Notes: a model not told the origin generated them from the letters alone. DNA of 64,000 nucleotides from Cymbidium sinense (GCA_021442155.1 CM038228.1:81597095-81661094); one strand, 5' to 3'; positions 27,175 to 38,860 are shown, counted from the first letter of the stretch. Translations and numbers: made by a program.

Positions 27175-27599
27175 TGCTGACCTCATTTTTAGAATGAGCT
27201 CTCAACTCCTCCATATTAAACATAGGACTCCTCTTAGACTTTAAGAGATCCTTAGTCTTAAGACACATCTAGTGATTAGATGGACACTCAACCTAGCCCT
27301 AAATACTTAGAAGAGTTAGCCATAGGAACATGTCATGCTTTAGGGGTGTTCGAAAAATTTGCCTACCCTATAGCTTGAACCACATTCTTTACTTCCTTCA
27401 TTCAAGTCAAACTCCAAATCAAGTCAACATCAAACCTAAATCAATTCTAGCTTAATTGATTTTTTCCAAACTCAAATCAATACTATATGATTGAAATCCA
27501 TCATTGAAACCCATAGTTGAAATTCCAAATTCCAAATCATGCCTAAGCCCTTTGATTTCCCTTCATGGACTTAGCCAAAATCATCTTCAAATCAATTCA

Positions 27600-28230
27600 A
27601 ACTCATAAAATTTTTCATGACCAATTTATATTCTCATTTATATTAACATATATAAATGAAATATAACTGAAATATAAATTTAAATCAATCAAATCATATC
27701 AAAGATTCAAATTCCTAATTCAAAATCCTTCTTAAGTTCTTAATTCCCTCTTAAGGACTTAGCCTAAATCATCATCAAATCACTTCGAACTCATGAAATT
27801 TTTTTCATGACTTGTTTAAATTCTCATTTATATTCACATATATAAATAAAATATAAATTCAAATCAATCAAACCAAATCCAAAATTCAAATTCCTAATTC
27901 AAAATCCTTCTTAAGTTCTTAATTCCCTTTTAAGGACTTAGCCTAAATCAAATTCAAATCAATTCAAATTCATAAAATTTTCTCACAACCCATTTATATT
28001 CTCATTTATATTCACATATATAAATGAAATTTAAATTCAAATCAATCAAAATAAATTCAAAATTCAAGTTCAATTCACAAATCTTTCCTAAGTCCTTAAT
28101 TTCCCTCTTAAAGACTTAGCCTAGATCATGATCAAGTCACTCCAAATTCACGAAATTTTCTCATAACCCATTTATATTCTCATTTATATTCACATATATA
28201 AATGAAATATAAAGTCAAACAATCAAAACC
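27600..28230 (+). repeat. Array of ~180-bp units with A/T palindrome (L2)
   Basis: TTCTCATTTATATT starts at 27631, 27821, 27999 and 28178, giving periods of 190, 178 and 179 bp. Each is followed by ATATAAATGAAATATAA-type sequence, so each unit has a 9-bp inverted repeat, CATTTATAT/ATATAAATG, around a short loop. Between them are CTTAAGTTCTTAATTCCC and AGGACTTAGCCTAAATCA. Confidence 0.85.
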
Positions 28231-28549
28231 AATTCCAAAAATCAAACTCAAACTCATTCAAAATCTAACCGAAGCCTTTCAAGTAAAAATCTTAAACTTA
28301 CCTAAATCAATTTCAAATCAAGTCAAACCCTTAATTTTTCTTCATGATTCAGTCAATCCTTCAATCATGAATCCAAATATAATCACGTAACCAAAACTCA
28401 ATACAAAAATTAAGCCAAAATCCATTTCATGTTCACCCTTTGAACTTGAAATTATCAAATGAATCAAAACCCATTTGACTTCAAACCACTTGCAAATGGA
28501 TTTATATTTCAATCATAAGTCCATATGTAAGTTCAATCAAACTCAAACC

Positions 28550-29470
28550 AAGCTTTGACCAAGCCATTTGACCTACTTAGGCTCACTTGACCCAAAGTGA
28601 CCTAAAGTACCTTTATAAGCCAAATGCTAATCCTAACCAAATTAGATTGAACTAAACTCACCTAAGCCTCTCATCATGATCAACAATCATCATGAGATGA
28701 TCAATCAATCAAATTGGGTCAAACCAAGTCAAACCTAAGGGTTGACCAAGTCAACACTTAGCCAAAATGAAACCTAACATAGCCAAAATCCACCATAGGC
28801 CAAATTGATTGAAACCATTGATCTAAGTTCATTTGTGACCAATGTTTGAACTTGACAAAGTCAACATTTGAGCTAACCTAGCCCAATTGGCCACTTGACC
28901 CAAGTTGACCCAACTTGAACTAAAAGTCAAAATGTGTCAAAACTTGATCTAAGCCAAATTGATTGAAACCAATGGGTCAAGTTCATTCCAAATCATTTGT
29001 TGAACTTGACCAAAGCCTCAATTGGCCAATTAACCTTGAACCTAACCTAGCCCAATTAACCTAGCCCAATTAACCTTGAACCTAACTTGACCTAAAGGGT
29101 CATATTGAGCCAAATTCAAACTTAAGCAAAATTGATTGGAAACAAAGACACCAATCCATTTCATATGACCAACCAAACATGAACCAACCCTTGCCTAACT
29201 CAAATAGGCTAAATGGGTCAAATTGGTAAACTTGACTCATTTGACCTAAATGAAGTCAAATGAACCAAATTCAAACATAAACTAAATTGAATCAAACCAA
29301 AGCCACCAAAATATTTCAAATGGTCATATGAACTTGACCCAACTCTTGGTTTGACCCAGTTGACCATTTGGTAAATTTGACCCAAGTTGACCCATTTTGA
29401 CCTAAATGGGTCAATATGAGCCAAACCATACCAAATGTACTCCAAATCCAATGAAACTTGGTCAAACCTA
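28550..29470 (+). repeat. TTGACC-rich tandem array (L2)
   Basis: Units of about 150-175 bp are marked by AAATTGATTGAAACCA-type words at about 28801, 28954, 29128 and 29282. By eye I count about 28 TTGAC cores on the two strands in 0.92 kb. TTGACC and TTGACT are the core of the plant W-box bound by WRKY transcription factors. Open frames on the minus strand here arise from the repeat. Confidence 0.8.
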
Positions 29471-30513
29471 TTTTTACAACATACCAAACATATCCAAATT
29501 CAAAAATCAGCCAAATGATCATTTTCCCCCTAGACCATAGGATAAATCTTGGCCAATTCCACTTGGAATTTGGTCAAATCCACTTCATAGCCACTTGATA
29601 CTCTCCTAGTGGATCAAGTGAACACTAGGGAGATTGGTGCACCTAACCCAATGGGTTTAGGTCAGCTAAACCCAACCTAATGGCCAAACTGACCATGTGC
29701 ATGGAAATGGCCACATGGATTCCTTCCCATTCCCTTATTTTTCATATGGCAAGCCACTTCACCATTCAACTCCCTAGCCAAAATTGAACTCAAGGACACT
29801 CCTAACAACCCAAAAAACCATTTGAATCAAGGCAACTAGATCAAAATGGCTTCTCCTTGCTCGGTCGTCCGATTGCCAAAGGGGGAGATACACTCCACCT
29901 AATTCATTTTCATTCCAAGGGAGCCAAAGTCGATTGAGTGTTAGGAATCTAGAGGAGTCATTTTTCAATGATCCCAAGCTCTCTCAAGCATTTTGCCAAT
30001 TCCCATTTCTTGGTTTTCACAAGGTGAAAATAGGGGAGCTCCACCGAAAGTCCATTTTACTCCACACCTAAAATCATGCCAACTCCCTCAGGGATCCCAG
30101 TCGAGCTTGCCCAAGCTCTCTTTCAAGTTCTTGAAGCAAAGGAAGGTGCCCTAGACCAAAGCTGAGCTCACTTGGAGGAGGAGTTGGTCCATAGGAGAAG
30201 TTACTCAACCTCAACCCCTCAAACTTTCAGCAAAGCTTCGTCTCAACCAGACAAAACTTCTCTAAGAGAATCTAGCACCGGTGATTATCTCTGGTGAGTT
30301 AGCCATTTTTTGAGCTTAAACTCAATGTGGTGTGGAGCTTCGTGAAAGAAATTATCATGGCATTGGATTTTGACCATTAGATGTGATCTAGGATGCATGA
30401 TGACGGTGTGGCCAAATTCTAGCCTAATCTGAGTTCAATCGAGCTCGGATCATGGCTTGGAAGATGGATGGATCCCCTTTCCTGCAGGGAATTATAGAGA
30501 TGAATCTCTAGCT

Positions 30514-30538
30514 GTCCATCCACACATTTTGGATGGAC
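30514..30538 (+). promoter_or_regulatory. Perfect 8-bp hairpin upstream of the promoter-like zone
   Basis: GTCCATCC (30514-30521) and GGATGGAC (30531-30538) form a perfect 8-bp stem around a 9-base loop. The equivalent in L3 (about 60245-60270) keeps most of the stem, and GGATGGACGAC also appears in S near 14290. It lies just before the CpG-richer zone. Confidence 0.5.
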
Positions 30539-30559
30539 GACCAAGATTAAAATGTGCAA

Positions 30560-30720
30560 TATATTTATATTTTAATCCTCGATCCAATTTAATCCGATCC
30601 TTGATCGATCTAAGAGAGAGCGCCGCATATGAGTAAAATATGATGTGACATTTTAAATATCCAATCGCAAGAATACGTAAAGCGATGCCATGTCGTACCG
30701 ACGCGTATGGATTAATGATA
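30560..30720 (+). promoter_or_regulatory. Candidate LTR promoter zone in L2
   Basis: A GATCC/GATCGATC-rich and CpG-richer segment contains GAGCGCCGCATATGAG and a TATA-like CATTTTAAATAT near 30650. It is positionally equivalent to 22200-22360. Functional assignment is inferred. Confidence 0.3.
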
Positions 30721-33700
30721 TAATTGAGATTTAATTCTAATTAATCAATTAAACTTCTAAAATTCATATCTCAACATAAAAAATCAGCAAAAATATGAAA
30801 TAAATTGCATTGGAAAGATAATTGAACATAGAATATTCTAAAATTGATTTTGATTGATTTTGAATATTCTTTTCTCTAAATTTGGGTTTTATTAGAAATT
30901 TTAATTTGCTAATTACTCCTTAATTAATCCACTGAATAATCTCAAACTTCTTGGGTGTAATTAGAGGGATGACTCCTACCTCCTCTAATTTTTTTGGGAT
31001 TTATTGGTGGCTTAATTAGGGGAATTGCTAGTTCATTCCTTAATTACTCCCTTAATATAATTAGACTTAATTAAGGGTATAATTATTGATTTAACTCTCT
31101 AATTGAGCCAATTAAGTTTTTATTAAGTGAATGTGAGGTTTAGGGAATGATTTTGGGACACTCTCTTTAAGGGATTCCTTAAACCCCTTTATTTCTTAAT
31201 CTTACCTTAATTAAAGGTTAATTCACTAAATATCCCCTTAATTAATTTCAAAAAATTCTAAAATTTTTCAAAACTCAATTAATTCTTCTTGGGTAGATTC
31301 TTAGGTGTTCAAGAGCCTAAGTTCCATTAAGGAAATTAAAATTCAACTCATATGTGTGAGGAGTGTTTTGAAATTACTTAAGTTAAACCCCTTAGCTTAA
31401 TTAATCATTAATAATGAGCCAAATTGCATTAGGCCCTTTTCTTCCTAGGTGAATTGTTGATTTAATTTCCTTGTATAATTTTATTTCATCTCATTGGCTC
31501 AGAATTATTTGATTAACTATGCTAAGGTGGTGTAGGTAAAGGATAACTAGCATGCTTAATTCATACCTTAACCTAATCAAAATGTAAAATGGATCTAATC
31601 ACCTAAAAATTGAACAAAAATATCAAACACATGCGAGAATAGGTTAGGAACAGCAAACTCACCTCACATTTTCCAAATTAAATCAAACTCAAAATCAACC
31701 AAAAATTACATTAAACAAACTTTTCTTTGCTTTAAGCTTTCTTATTTCATAAGATTGTCTTTAGGAATTTAATTAAGGTGAATGTGTTTACATGCTTTCG
31801 TTACTTTAGTTCCTTCTTAACATGCTAAATGTGTGTGTCATATGATTTCATATATTCATGCTTTTCAAAAGTCAAAATTAAAATGAAAATGTTTCCTTTT
31901 ATGTCAAATTGCATGTTTTGGCTAAAGTAAGAATATGAGTGACAATTATCACTATTAAAATTCATATTATTTTCAAAATATATGAATTAATTATCAAAAT
32001 TGAAAGTGTGTTTCTTATATCTTACTTATAAGCTTGCATGTGAGTAAAATATAAGGATGTGCTTAGTGCAGTTTTCCTTCTCCTCTCTTTTGGTATAGTT
32101 TTGAATTGGATTTGGCAAAGTGTATAGTTCATTTGAAAAGAACATAATACTTGCCTAATTCCATTTCATATTCATTCATATGCTTTGACTTAAGGAGGAC
32201 ACCTACACTTACATATATAAATTGCCTAAACAAACCAAAATAAAATAAATACCAACTTTTGCATTCTTTCTTTTCCATTTATTTCTTTTTGTACATATAT
32301 TTATATTTAAGGAAAGTGGTATATTAGTCTGGACAATCTTGGGGTTTCAAGGCTTTAAGTAGCCCTAAGTAGGTCATGTATCTTACACCCCTAGTTAATA
32401 ATGGCATCATACTCACTTATGCCTTTCATACATTCACATGTGCATGTGAAAATTGGATAAGAAACCCTTTTGCTACTTAATGAAAATCATGCATCATAAA
32501 CATTCAAATTTTCTTAAGTAACTTACTTAGCATGCATCATAAAGTGTGCTAAACATTCCTATTTGGTATGTACAAATATGCTTAGGATTCATTCATGTGC
32601 ATGTTATATATGTTGGGAAAGAAATGCAGTGATGTGTGTTTTGTGATCTTAACTCACTTTATTTAATCTTAAAATGCCTTTCTTTTGAATAGGTTTGTTT
32701 AGAGTCTATCTAAACTTAGGATTAATTAAAATACATAATAAAACATTCACTAAATAGAACTAAAACATGAATCCACTTTAGAAATTTCTTAGGTTAGGGA
32801 AGAAAAAAGAAGTTCTCTTCTCTTTCCCTTTCTTTACAATTTAATAATTAATTGTAAGATTCACTTGAACCCAATCAAAATATAGAATAAAATCAATCTA
32901 AAATAATTAAACCACTTAAATGAAATCCTCCTCTAAGTTGAACATTCTTCACTCTTAGAAAATTCTAGCCTAAATCCATAGCTAAGCATACCACATAAAT
33001 CTCTAAAGCACACACAATAGGCTAAATCACATCTTCTAGCTTTAGGTTAGGATGGTGCATGGTTTGTTGTTTACTTTTATTTTTTGATATATATTTTATT
33101 CTAGATGTTAGGATGAATGCATATAGAATGAATGATAGGACGATTTAGTCTAATTATTATTTTTTGTAGAGGATTGTGCTTAAGGGGCGCAGTAATAAAT
33201 AAGAAAAAAATACATGCTTTTGTTGTGTAGGTGCTTATACCCCTAAGCATAATCCAATAGGCTAGGTGGACTTGGTCAGCCATGTGTGAGGTGATAAGTC
33301 TAATATACATGCTTGGGATTTGTGGGTTTTGTTTAGATAATCTCAGTTTTGCAGGTGTTAGCTAGATTTACTTTTTCTTTTCATGTAATTTTTGTAATTA
33401 GAATTTTAGAATGATTGTTACAGGGATTAGGATGAGCATTGATCATAAGATCTCATCTTATGTACCATGTGAAGCCTTTGGAGCAACCACCTTTCAACTA
33501 TACAAAAGAAAGAACCAAAGAAGAGAAAAAAAAGAAGAAAGAAGAAAAGAAGAATGAAGAAATGAAGCTTGAAGACCCCCATAACAATAAGTTCCTTATT
33601 TAATTGTACTTAATTCATTTGTAATCTGGGTTGTATAAGGGCAGAGCTCAGCTATCCAATTTATTTTCAGGTTTGTACAGTGGTGCACGACTGCAAATGT

Positions 33701-35120
33701 CCTTTTATTTATTTATGTTAGTTTTATAAATTGATTGATGATTTGTTAAGCTTATGCATTAAGATGGCATCCTTTTTCTAGTTTCTTCCTTGCTTGATGT
33801 ATGGCCTGGATGTGGATTAGGCTCTTAGAAAAAAAATAAATCTTCTACCAAATTTAACAATTCAAAAATAAAATAAAGAACTCATAACCTCACTAAAAGC
33901 TTAGGCTAAAATCAAGATAAAAGAATTAGCAACCCCTTAGCTGGATGAGTACTTTTTTTATAATATAATGCACAAATGCATATTACTTTCACTCTTGATT
34001 GGAGGGATTCCACCTTTGCTAGAGAAACTTGGCTTTACCTTTGAGAGCCATGGTGGAAATACACCTCCTCCCTTCTCGCTAATTTTAGCCAATAATCTTA
34101 CTTCTCATGAATTAGGCATATGAATCCTATTAGCCTGAGTAAAAATAATTTTCCAAAAATAAAAAAAAAATGTAATATGAATTGCATTAGATTTAAGTCA
34201 GTGGAAGCATACCCTTACATGATCTAGTCTCTTTAGGGAGTGAGTTTAAGGACTTAGTCTCCTTCTAAATAAATAATAGCCTAGCTATCTTGCATAAAGC
34301 ATATGACTTTCCTACATGAATTTAAAACCATATGAGGAGTCAGTTGGTGACCACTCCCAAGCGGTTGTAAGTCCAAGCAGTAGAGTGATTTGTCCTCTCT
34401 TGTGGAGGCAAACTAAATACTCATTTTCACCTTAGATTTAGATTGTGCTTTAGGCCCTCGCCAAACCTCCATAGATTTAGGTTATGAGGTTGCTTCTCCC
34501 TTCCAGGGGCCATAAGCATAAATCCTCACCTCTTAGCTATTTTTATAATCTTGTGTTGTGGAATCATAAGCCCTAAATTTCTAATGAGAAATTCAGCTTA
34601 AACAAATTAAATCAATTTTTAAAATGTAAAACCCAACCATAGGATAGTTTGAGATGCTAGCTAGGTTTCCTAGCATCGTGAACATCTCCTACTCATCTTC
34701 CTTTGGCTTCGATAATAACTCCCTCTCTTTGATCAATCTCATTTGATCTTTCAAAAAAAACTAATCAATTGATAAGTCCTACCCTATTGAAATATTTAGA
34801 GACAATGATCATTTACCTTAATCGAGAGTATTCATAAGAGATCTCATCCCTTATGATGTATTTAACTATGGGGGCTTTCCCCTGTAGGAAACTTAACAAA
34901 CCCGATTTAAAATATACCCTACTTTACTTTACCATGTAAAGTAGGGGAAGAATCTTTGGTGCACATGCAAAACCATTATCCTTAGGAGTCCTTGTTGAGG
35001 TGATTAGGTCCATTGTAGGGTGATGACTTCTATATTTAGGGATAGTACACCTCTCCTGAATGTTGTACCCGATCACCCACAATAAGAACATCTGCGAATT
35101 TACATGGTGTCAAAAATGCA

Positions 35121-35215
35121 TAAAAAAAAAGAAGATGTATATTTCTATCTTCATTTTATCCCGCATAGAGTGAAGATGGAAGTATATCTTTTTGCTTCTT
35201 TAGAAATTTCATATT
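35121..35215. other. Junction with imperfect inverted repeat
   Basis: The segment lies between the end of LTR L2 and the inverted pol. The left arm (about 35130-35165, GAAGATGTATATTTCTATCT) and the right arm (about 35168-35206, GTGAAGATGGAAGTATATCT) are imperfect reverse complements around CCCGCATAG. It belongs clearly neither to the LTR nor to the pol reading frame. Confidence 0.5.
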
Positions 35216-35800
35216 AAAAATTTTACCACATCCTTTTTGGCAACGGTAATCTCCCCTTCAAGAGAGTATCTTTCGATGAGTTCAACATCAATAAGGGATA
35301 AGACTTGTCTATTTTGGACCTTTATTGATATGAACTCATCCTCTATACATGCCAATTCCTTGACAAGTTTGGCTAAAGCATCTAATGCACCATTTTCTCC
35401 TCAAAGAATCTTGTAAATTATAATCTATGGGATTTGGGTCAACAACTCCATGGTGTACTTATGGTAGTGATGGTGCTTAGGCTTTAAAACCTTGTAGGAC
35501 CTAGTGATTTGGTTGATGACTAATTGAGAATCCCTGAAGATGTTGATGTTTTGGATGCTTAGAGCAATGGCTAACTTCGGACTAGCAATCAAAGCCTTAT
35601 ATTCAGGTTCATTATTGGTGCAAGGATTGGACAGATGATATGAAAATCTCATCACATCGTCATCCGGAGATAGGAGAACTATTCCTACCCTTGCCTTCCT
35701 TAGGATAGTAGATTGTGGTTCTTCTCCTCTTCGAGAGAAAGCTACACCATCAAAGTACATCTCCCAATGGTGAATGCTAGTATCCCCTAAGTTCAAGATT
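35216..35800 (-). pseudogene. Archaeal-type RNase H domain of element M
   Basis: This is a second RNase H following the standard RT-RNase H, a feature known from the Tat/Ogre lineage of Ty3/gypsy elements. Reading from 35796 down to 35425, WEMYFDGVAF carries the first catalytic Asp. CTNNEPEYKALI carries the Glu. FRDSQLVINQI carries the next Asp. The frame then runs on past a stop near 35424 as GALDALAKLVKEL and IKVQNRQVLSLIDVELIE, the connector that normally leads toward integrase. It breaks off near 35216 with no integrase. It is in the same frame as the upstream RNase H and RT at 35980-36990, separated only by stop codons. Confidence 0.85.
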
Positions 35801-36480
35801 TATTCATCAGGGAGGCCATCATTAAGCGATGAATCAATAGGAAGTGAGTGTGCTGCTAAGAAATTTACTCATGTTTGTCCTTTCACCACATGGAGGGGTA
35901 TGAAAGTAATGTCAAATTATGAAAAAATCATATACCAATGCACCAACCGTCCGGATAGCGTTGGCCGTGTCATGAGATATTATAGTGTATTGATTCTAGA
36001 GATCAAGTTCACCTTATAAGAAAGCATATAATGCCACAGCTTTTGGGATGCGAAGATTAAAGCTAGGCAATGCTTCTCAATGGGTGGATAATTTGCTTCA
36101 GTAGGGATTAGAAGATAGTTGAGATAATAGAGCATGTTTTCCTTCCCTTCATCATTAGCTTTGGCTAATAAAGAGCAGCAGGAGTAGTCTAATGAAGTAG
36201 TGTATAATATCAACAGCTTGCTCGAGATAGGGGCTGTTAGAATTGGAGATGTCATCAGGTAGTGCTTGATGTCTTTGAAGGCATGTTGGCACTTATCATC
36301 CCACTTAAACTTGGCATCCTTTTTGACAAGTGCTAAAAATGGCTGGCACCTTTCTAATATGTTGGATATGAAACGTCTTAGATATGCCAACTGCACTTGG
36401 AATGATCTGAGTTGAGTTAAACTTTTAGGTGGCAGCATCTGTAATATCACCTTGATCTTCTCAGAATCGATTTCAATTCC
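35801..36480 (-). pseudogene. RT connection and RNase H domain of element M
   Basis: This is the continuation of pol after the polymerase domain. From about 36450, MLPPKSLTQLRSFQVQLAYL and RRFISNILERCQPF form the thumb/connection motif typical of Ty3/gypsy RT. FKWDDKCQHAF, SPILTAP, YTTSLDYSCCSLLAKAND and NYPPIEKHCLALIFASQKLW follow, the RNase H fold. The first expected catalytic Asp position reads TSLDYS. ORF integrity ends at 35980, but recognisable coding sequence (GRLVHWYMIFS, then FDITFIPLHVVKGQT) continues in the same frame through stops to the archaeal RNase H. It is non-functional because of nonsense codons. Confidence 0.85.
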
Positions 36481-37160
36481 TTAGTGTCGGACAACAAACC
36501 TAAGAAATTTTCCTGAAGCTACTCTGAAGGCACACTTTAGGGGATTCATTTTGAGATTAAATTATCTTAACTATTCGAAAAGTACTCTCAAGTCAAAAAG
36601 GAGGTCTTCCTTTTCTTTACTTTTAACTACAAGGTCATTGACATAACATTCAACTTGATGATGAATAAGTTCATTAGAGATACGAGTCATGGCCCACTGG
36701 TAGGTAGCACCGACATTTTTAAGGTCGAAAGGTATGACCCTATAGCAATAGATTCCGATCAGGGTTCGAAAAGTAATATTTTTCTCATCTTCAGGGGCCA
36801 TCTTAATTTGGTCGCATCCAGATGAGTAATCCATGAAGGAGAAGACTACATGAGATGAGGCAATGTCCACCATCAGTTCTAGTATTGATAGTGGAAATTC
36901 ATCTTTAAGACATGCCTTATTTAAGTCTATAAAATCAATGCATATGTGAATTTGGCCATTCTTCTTCTTAATTAGGATGATACTGGACAACCAGTTAGGG
37001 TATTTTTCTTCCCGGATGAAACTAACATCGATTAATTTCTTAACTTCAGAAATGACTTATTGTTCAATATCTAATCGCATGCATCTAGAGCTTACTTGAT
37101 AGGGTTAGTACTAAGTTCTATTGCTAGTTTATGGACTGCTATGTCACGAGATAAACCGGG
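36481..37160 (-). pseudogene. Reverse transcriptase of element M
   Basis: This is a Ty3/gypsy reverse transcriptase core, which copies element RNA into cDNA. Visible on the minus strand are EEMPGLSRDIAVHKLAIEL upstream (about 37130), then from 36990 KKKNGQIHICIDFIDLNKAC, FSFMDYSSGCDQIKMAPEDE with the first catalytic Asp, and FRTLIGIYCYRVIPFDLKN. The catalytic box reads CYVNDLVVKSK where the family has YVDD or YIDD, so the first Asp of the pair is replaced by Asn. NLKMNPLKCAF and the GKFLRFVVRH..GIEID segment follow between stops. The frame is shared with the downstream RNase H. It is inactive. Confidence 0.85.
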
Positions 37161-38329
37161 CATCTCTTCATAACTCCATGTGAAGCAATCCTTAAACTTA
37201 GTCAATAGCCTAACTAAGTCATTGGTTTCAGTATCATTCAATAAAGAACTGATATATGTTGAGCATGGAGTGTCTTCAGTCCCTAAGTTGATTTCTCTGA
37301 GCTCATCGATGGTTGACCTGTTCTCCTCTTTGAACTCTGGCGATGCATCTTTGATTTCAAAATCATATGGATAATTTTAAGTTTTTAAGCACACCTCCTC
37401 ATATTAATTGATGTGATTTGAAAATAACCTATCAGATTGTAAATGATTGGTGATGATTAGGCAGTAATCATCATCATCAACTAGACCTACTGTACCGAAT
37501 CTTAGTCCTGGTCTTGATTGAGAGCATTTGCATTTATTCTTCCATATTCTTTCAAAATAGTTTGACCTATGCTTTGACCAAGTATATGGGATTAACCTAT
37601 CTTTACTAAATTTTGAACATACAATGAGTACCAATCAAAAGGTAATTATATTGAATCTTTATATGAATCATCCTCAAGTTCTACATAAACTTCTTGACTT
37701 GATGATGATGCTCCCTGAAAAAACCTTTGAGTCTTCACATTTGTGGATGACTTAGGGGCTTCCTTAACTACCAAACCCTCAACTTTTTTATGAAGAAAGT
37801 GGGGTTATAGGTAAGGTTCTCAACTGATGCCTGACTGTTTCACATATAGACTTGGATACACTCATGCTTTTCTTTGAAGCCCGGTCTTCATCACTATCTA
37901 GCTCAAGTGTCACCTCCAAAGGAATCTGCTGCTGAGGAGAGCTGGCTGGTGTGTTAACCATATAAGACTCATCCTTTGAACTAGATTTTAATTTTATATA
38001 GATAGCAGGTGTACTCCTAGTAGCTAGGACATATCTCATATTGGGTGGCCAATACAGAGGTTTTCCACCCATAGGACTGCCTCTGAACTGGCCTCTTCCT
38101 CTACCTAGTGGAGGTCGGTTCATTCTACCGCATGTTAGAATGGAGTCATGAACTAAGAGTGGAATCTAATGTCAGGCTCCACTTCCTCCTCCAAGTCTAT
38201 TTCTCGCTCCCTTTTATTTTCTTTTTCATTTTTTCCTTTTCTTTTTCTTTCTCTTTCTCTTTTTTTTCTTTTATTTTTGAACTTTGGCCAAATTTGCAAG
38301 ATTAGACTTGTTGATTTTTTTTTGTAGCC
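37161..38329 (-). pseudogene. Protease-RT linker of element M
   Basis: This poorly conserved pol segment lies between protease and RT. The best piece, 38123-37788, reads MNRPPLGRGRGQFRGSPMGG, then WPPNMRYV and a Ser/Asp-rich tail ending LRTLPITPLSS. It matches the segment at 55095-55430 of element Q. Next to it, 38205-38285 is a C/T-rich tract on the plus strand (A/G-rich on the coding strand), equivalent to a Lys/Glu-rich low-complexity stretch at 54915-55020. Further similarity to Q continues at 37400-37790 (55500-55790). Frames change around the low-complexity tract. No enzymatic domain is seen. Confidence 0.65.
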
Positions 38330-38860
38330 ACATCCTCATATATGCCAACCTCATGAACTAAAAATGGATTGAGATCTCTTTTGACACAATAGGCAATCCC
38401 ACCTCTCACAAACTTCATAAATTGATGTAGAGAGGATGGGACTGTGTTGTTTTCATGTATTCATGATCTCCCAAGCAAAGCATTGAAAGATGTATCTAAG
38501 TCTATAATGTGAAACTTAGCTTCAGTCTTCTGATCATCTATTTCTAAAGGCAACATTATAGAGCCTAAGGCCCTTTCGCCTTGTTCATTGAATCCTCTTA
38601 ACATCATCCTTTCTTTTTGGAGCTTGGAGATGTTAATCCTCAAGTAGGCAAGGGTTCTTAGACTCATAATGTTGACTGATGCACCTAGATCAACCAATAC
38701 TCTTGATAGCCTATATTTTCCAACATGCACTGTAATGCAAAGGGGACAGTTGTACTCCGTCATCCCTAGAAATAAGTCTTTATCGCTAAAAGTAACTCCT
38801 AAGGTGTCCTTCGAGTGGCATGCCTCCTCTTCAATAGCGGTCAGCTGAGCCAAGCATATC
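38330..38860 (-). pseudogene. Retropepsin-like protease of element M
   Basis: The aspartic protease releases mature Gag and Pol proteins. The frame from 38853 includes VTFSDKDLFLGMTEYNCPLC, VGKYRLSRVLVDLGASVNIM, LSKLQKER-type sequence and KFHIIDLDTSFNALLGRS. The active-site triad position reads VDLGAS, where the family has VD(T/S)GA(S/A), so the Asp and the Gly are kept. The flap/second-half motif LLGR is present. Translation continues to about 38330 as FMKFVRGGIAYCVKRDLNPF and VHEVGIYEDVA, interrupted by stops. It matches the interrupted protease of element Q at 53220-54885. In M this part carries no insert. Confidence 0.85.

Larger units (their letters stand above)
27175..35120 (+). mobile_element. 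LTR L2, nearly complete, about 7.9 kb
   Basis: It starts TGCTGACCTCATTTTTAGAA directly after the internal 3' region, so it is the 3' LTR of that remnant. It contains the palindrome array (27600-28230), the TTGACC array (28550-29470), a hairpin and promoter-like zone (30514-30720), an AT-rich part, one 80-bp module (about 32325-32410), and a 3' half matching the reverse of 9290-10990, including the TAAGGGCAGAGCTCAGCTA block near 33640. Similarity ends near 35120 with ACATGGTGTCAAAAATGCA, about 50 bp short of the expected CACA terminus. The next sequence is inverted pol. Many differences from L1 argue that the two are not a simple LTR pair. Confidence 0.8.

Noticed and set aside
18896..35120. 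L1 and L2 as the two LTRs of one element
   Set aside because: They have the right order and orientation around an integrase remnant, but L1 is visibly closer to L3 than to L2. A simple pair should be each other's closest match. Kept only as a possibility.
8315..35120. L0 and L2 as the 5' and 3' LTRs of one element
   Set aside because: The nesting layout would allow it, but their first 250 bp differ about as much as members of the two subfamilies do. No matching target duplication can be shown because L2 lacks its end.
35130..35206. MicroRNA precursor
   Set aside because: The inverted repeat could fold, but it sits exactly at a rearrangement junction, has several mismatches and is very A/T-rich. 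A repair scar is simpler.
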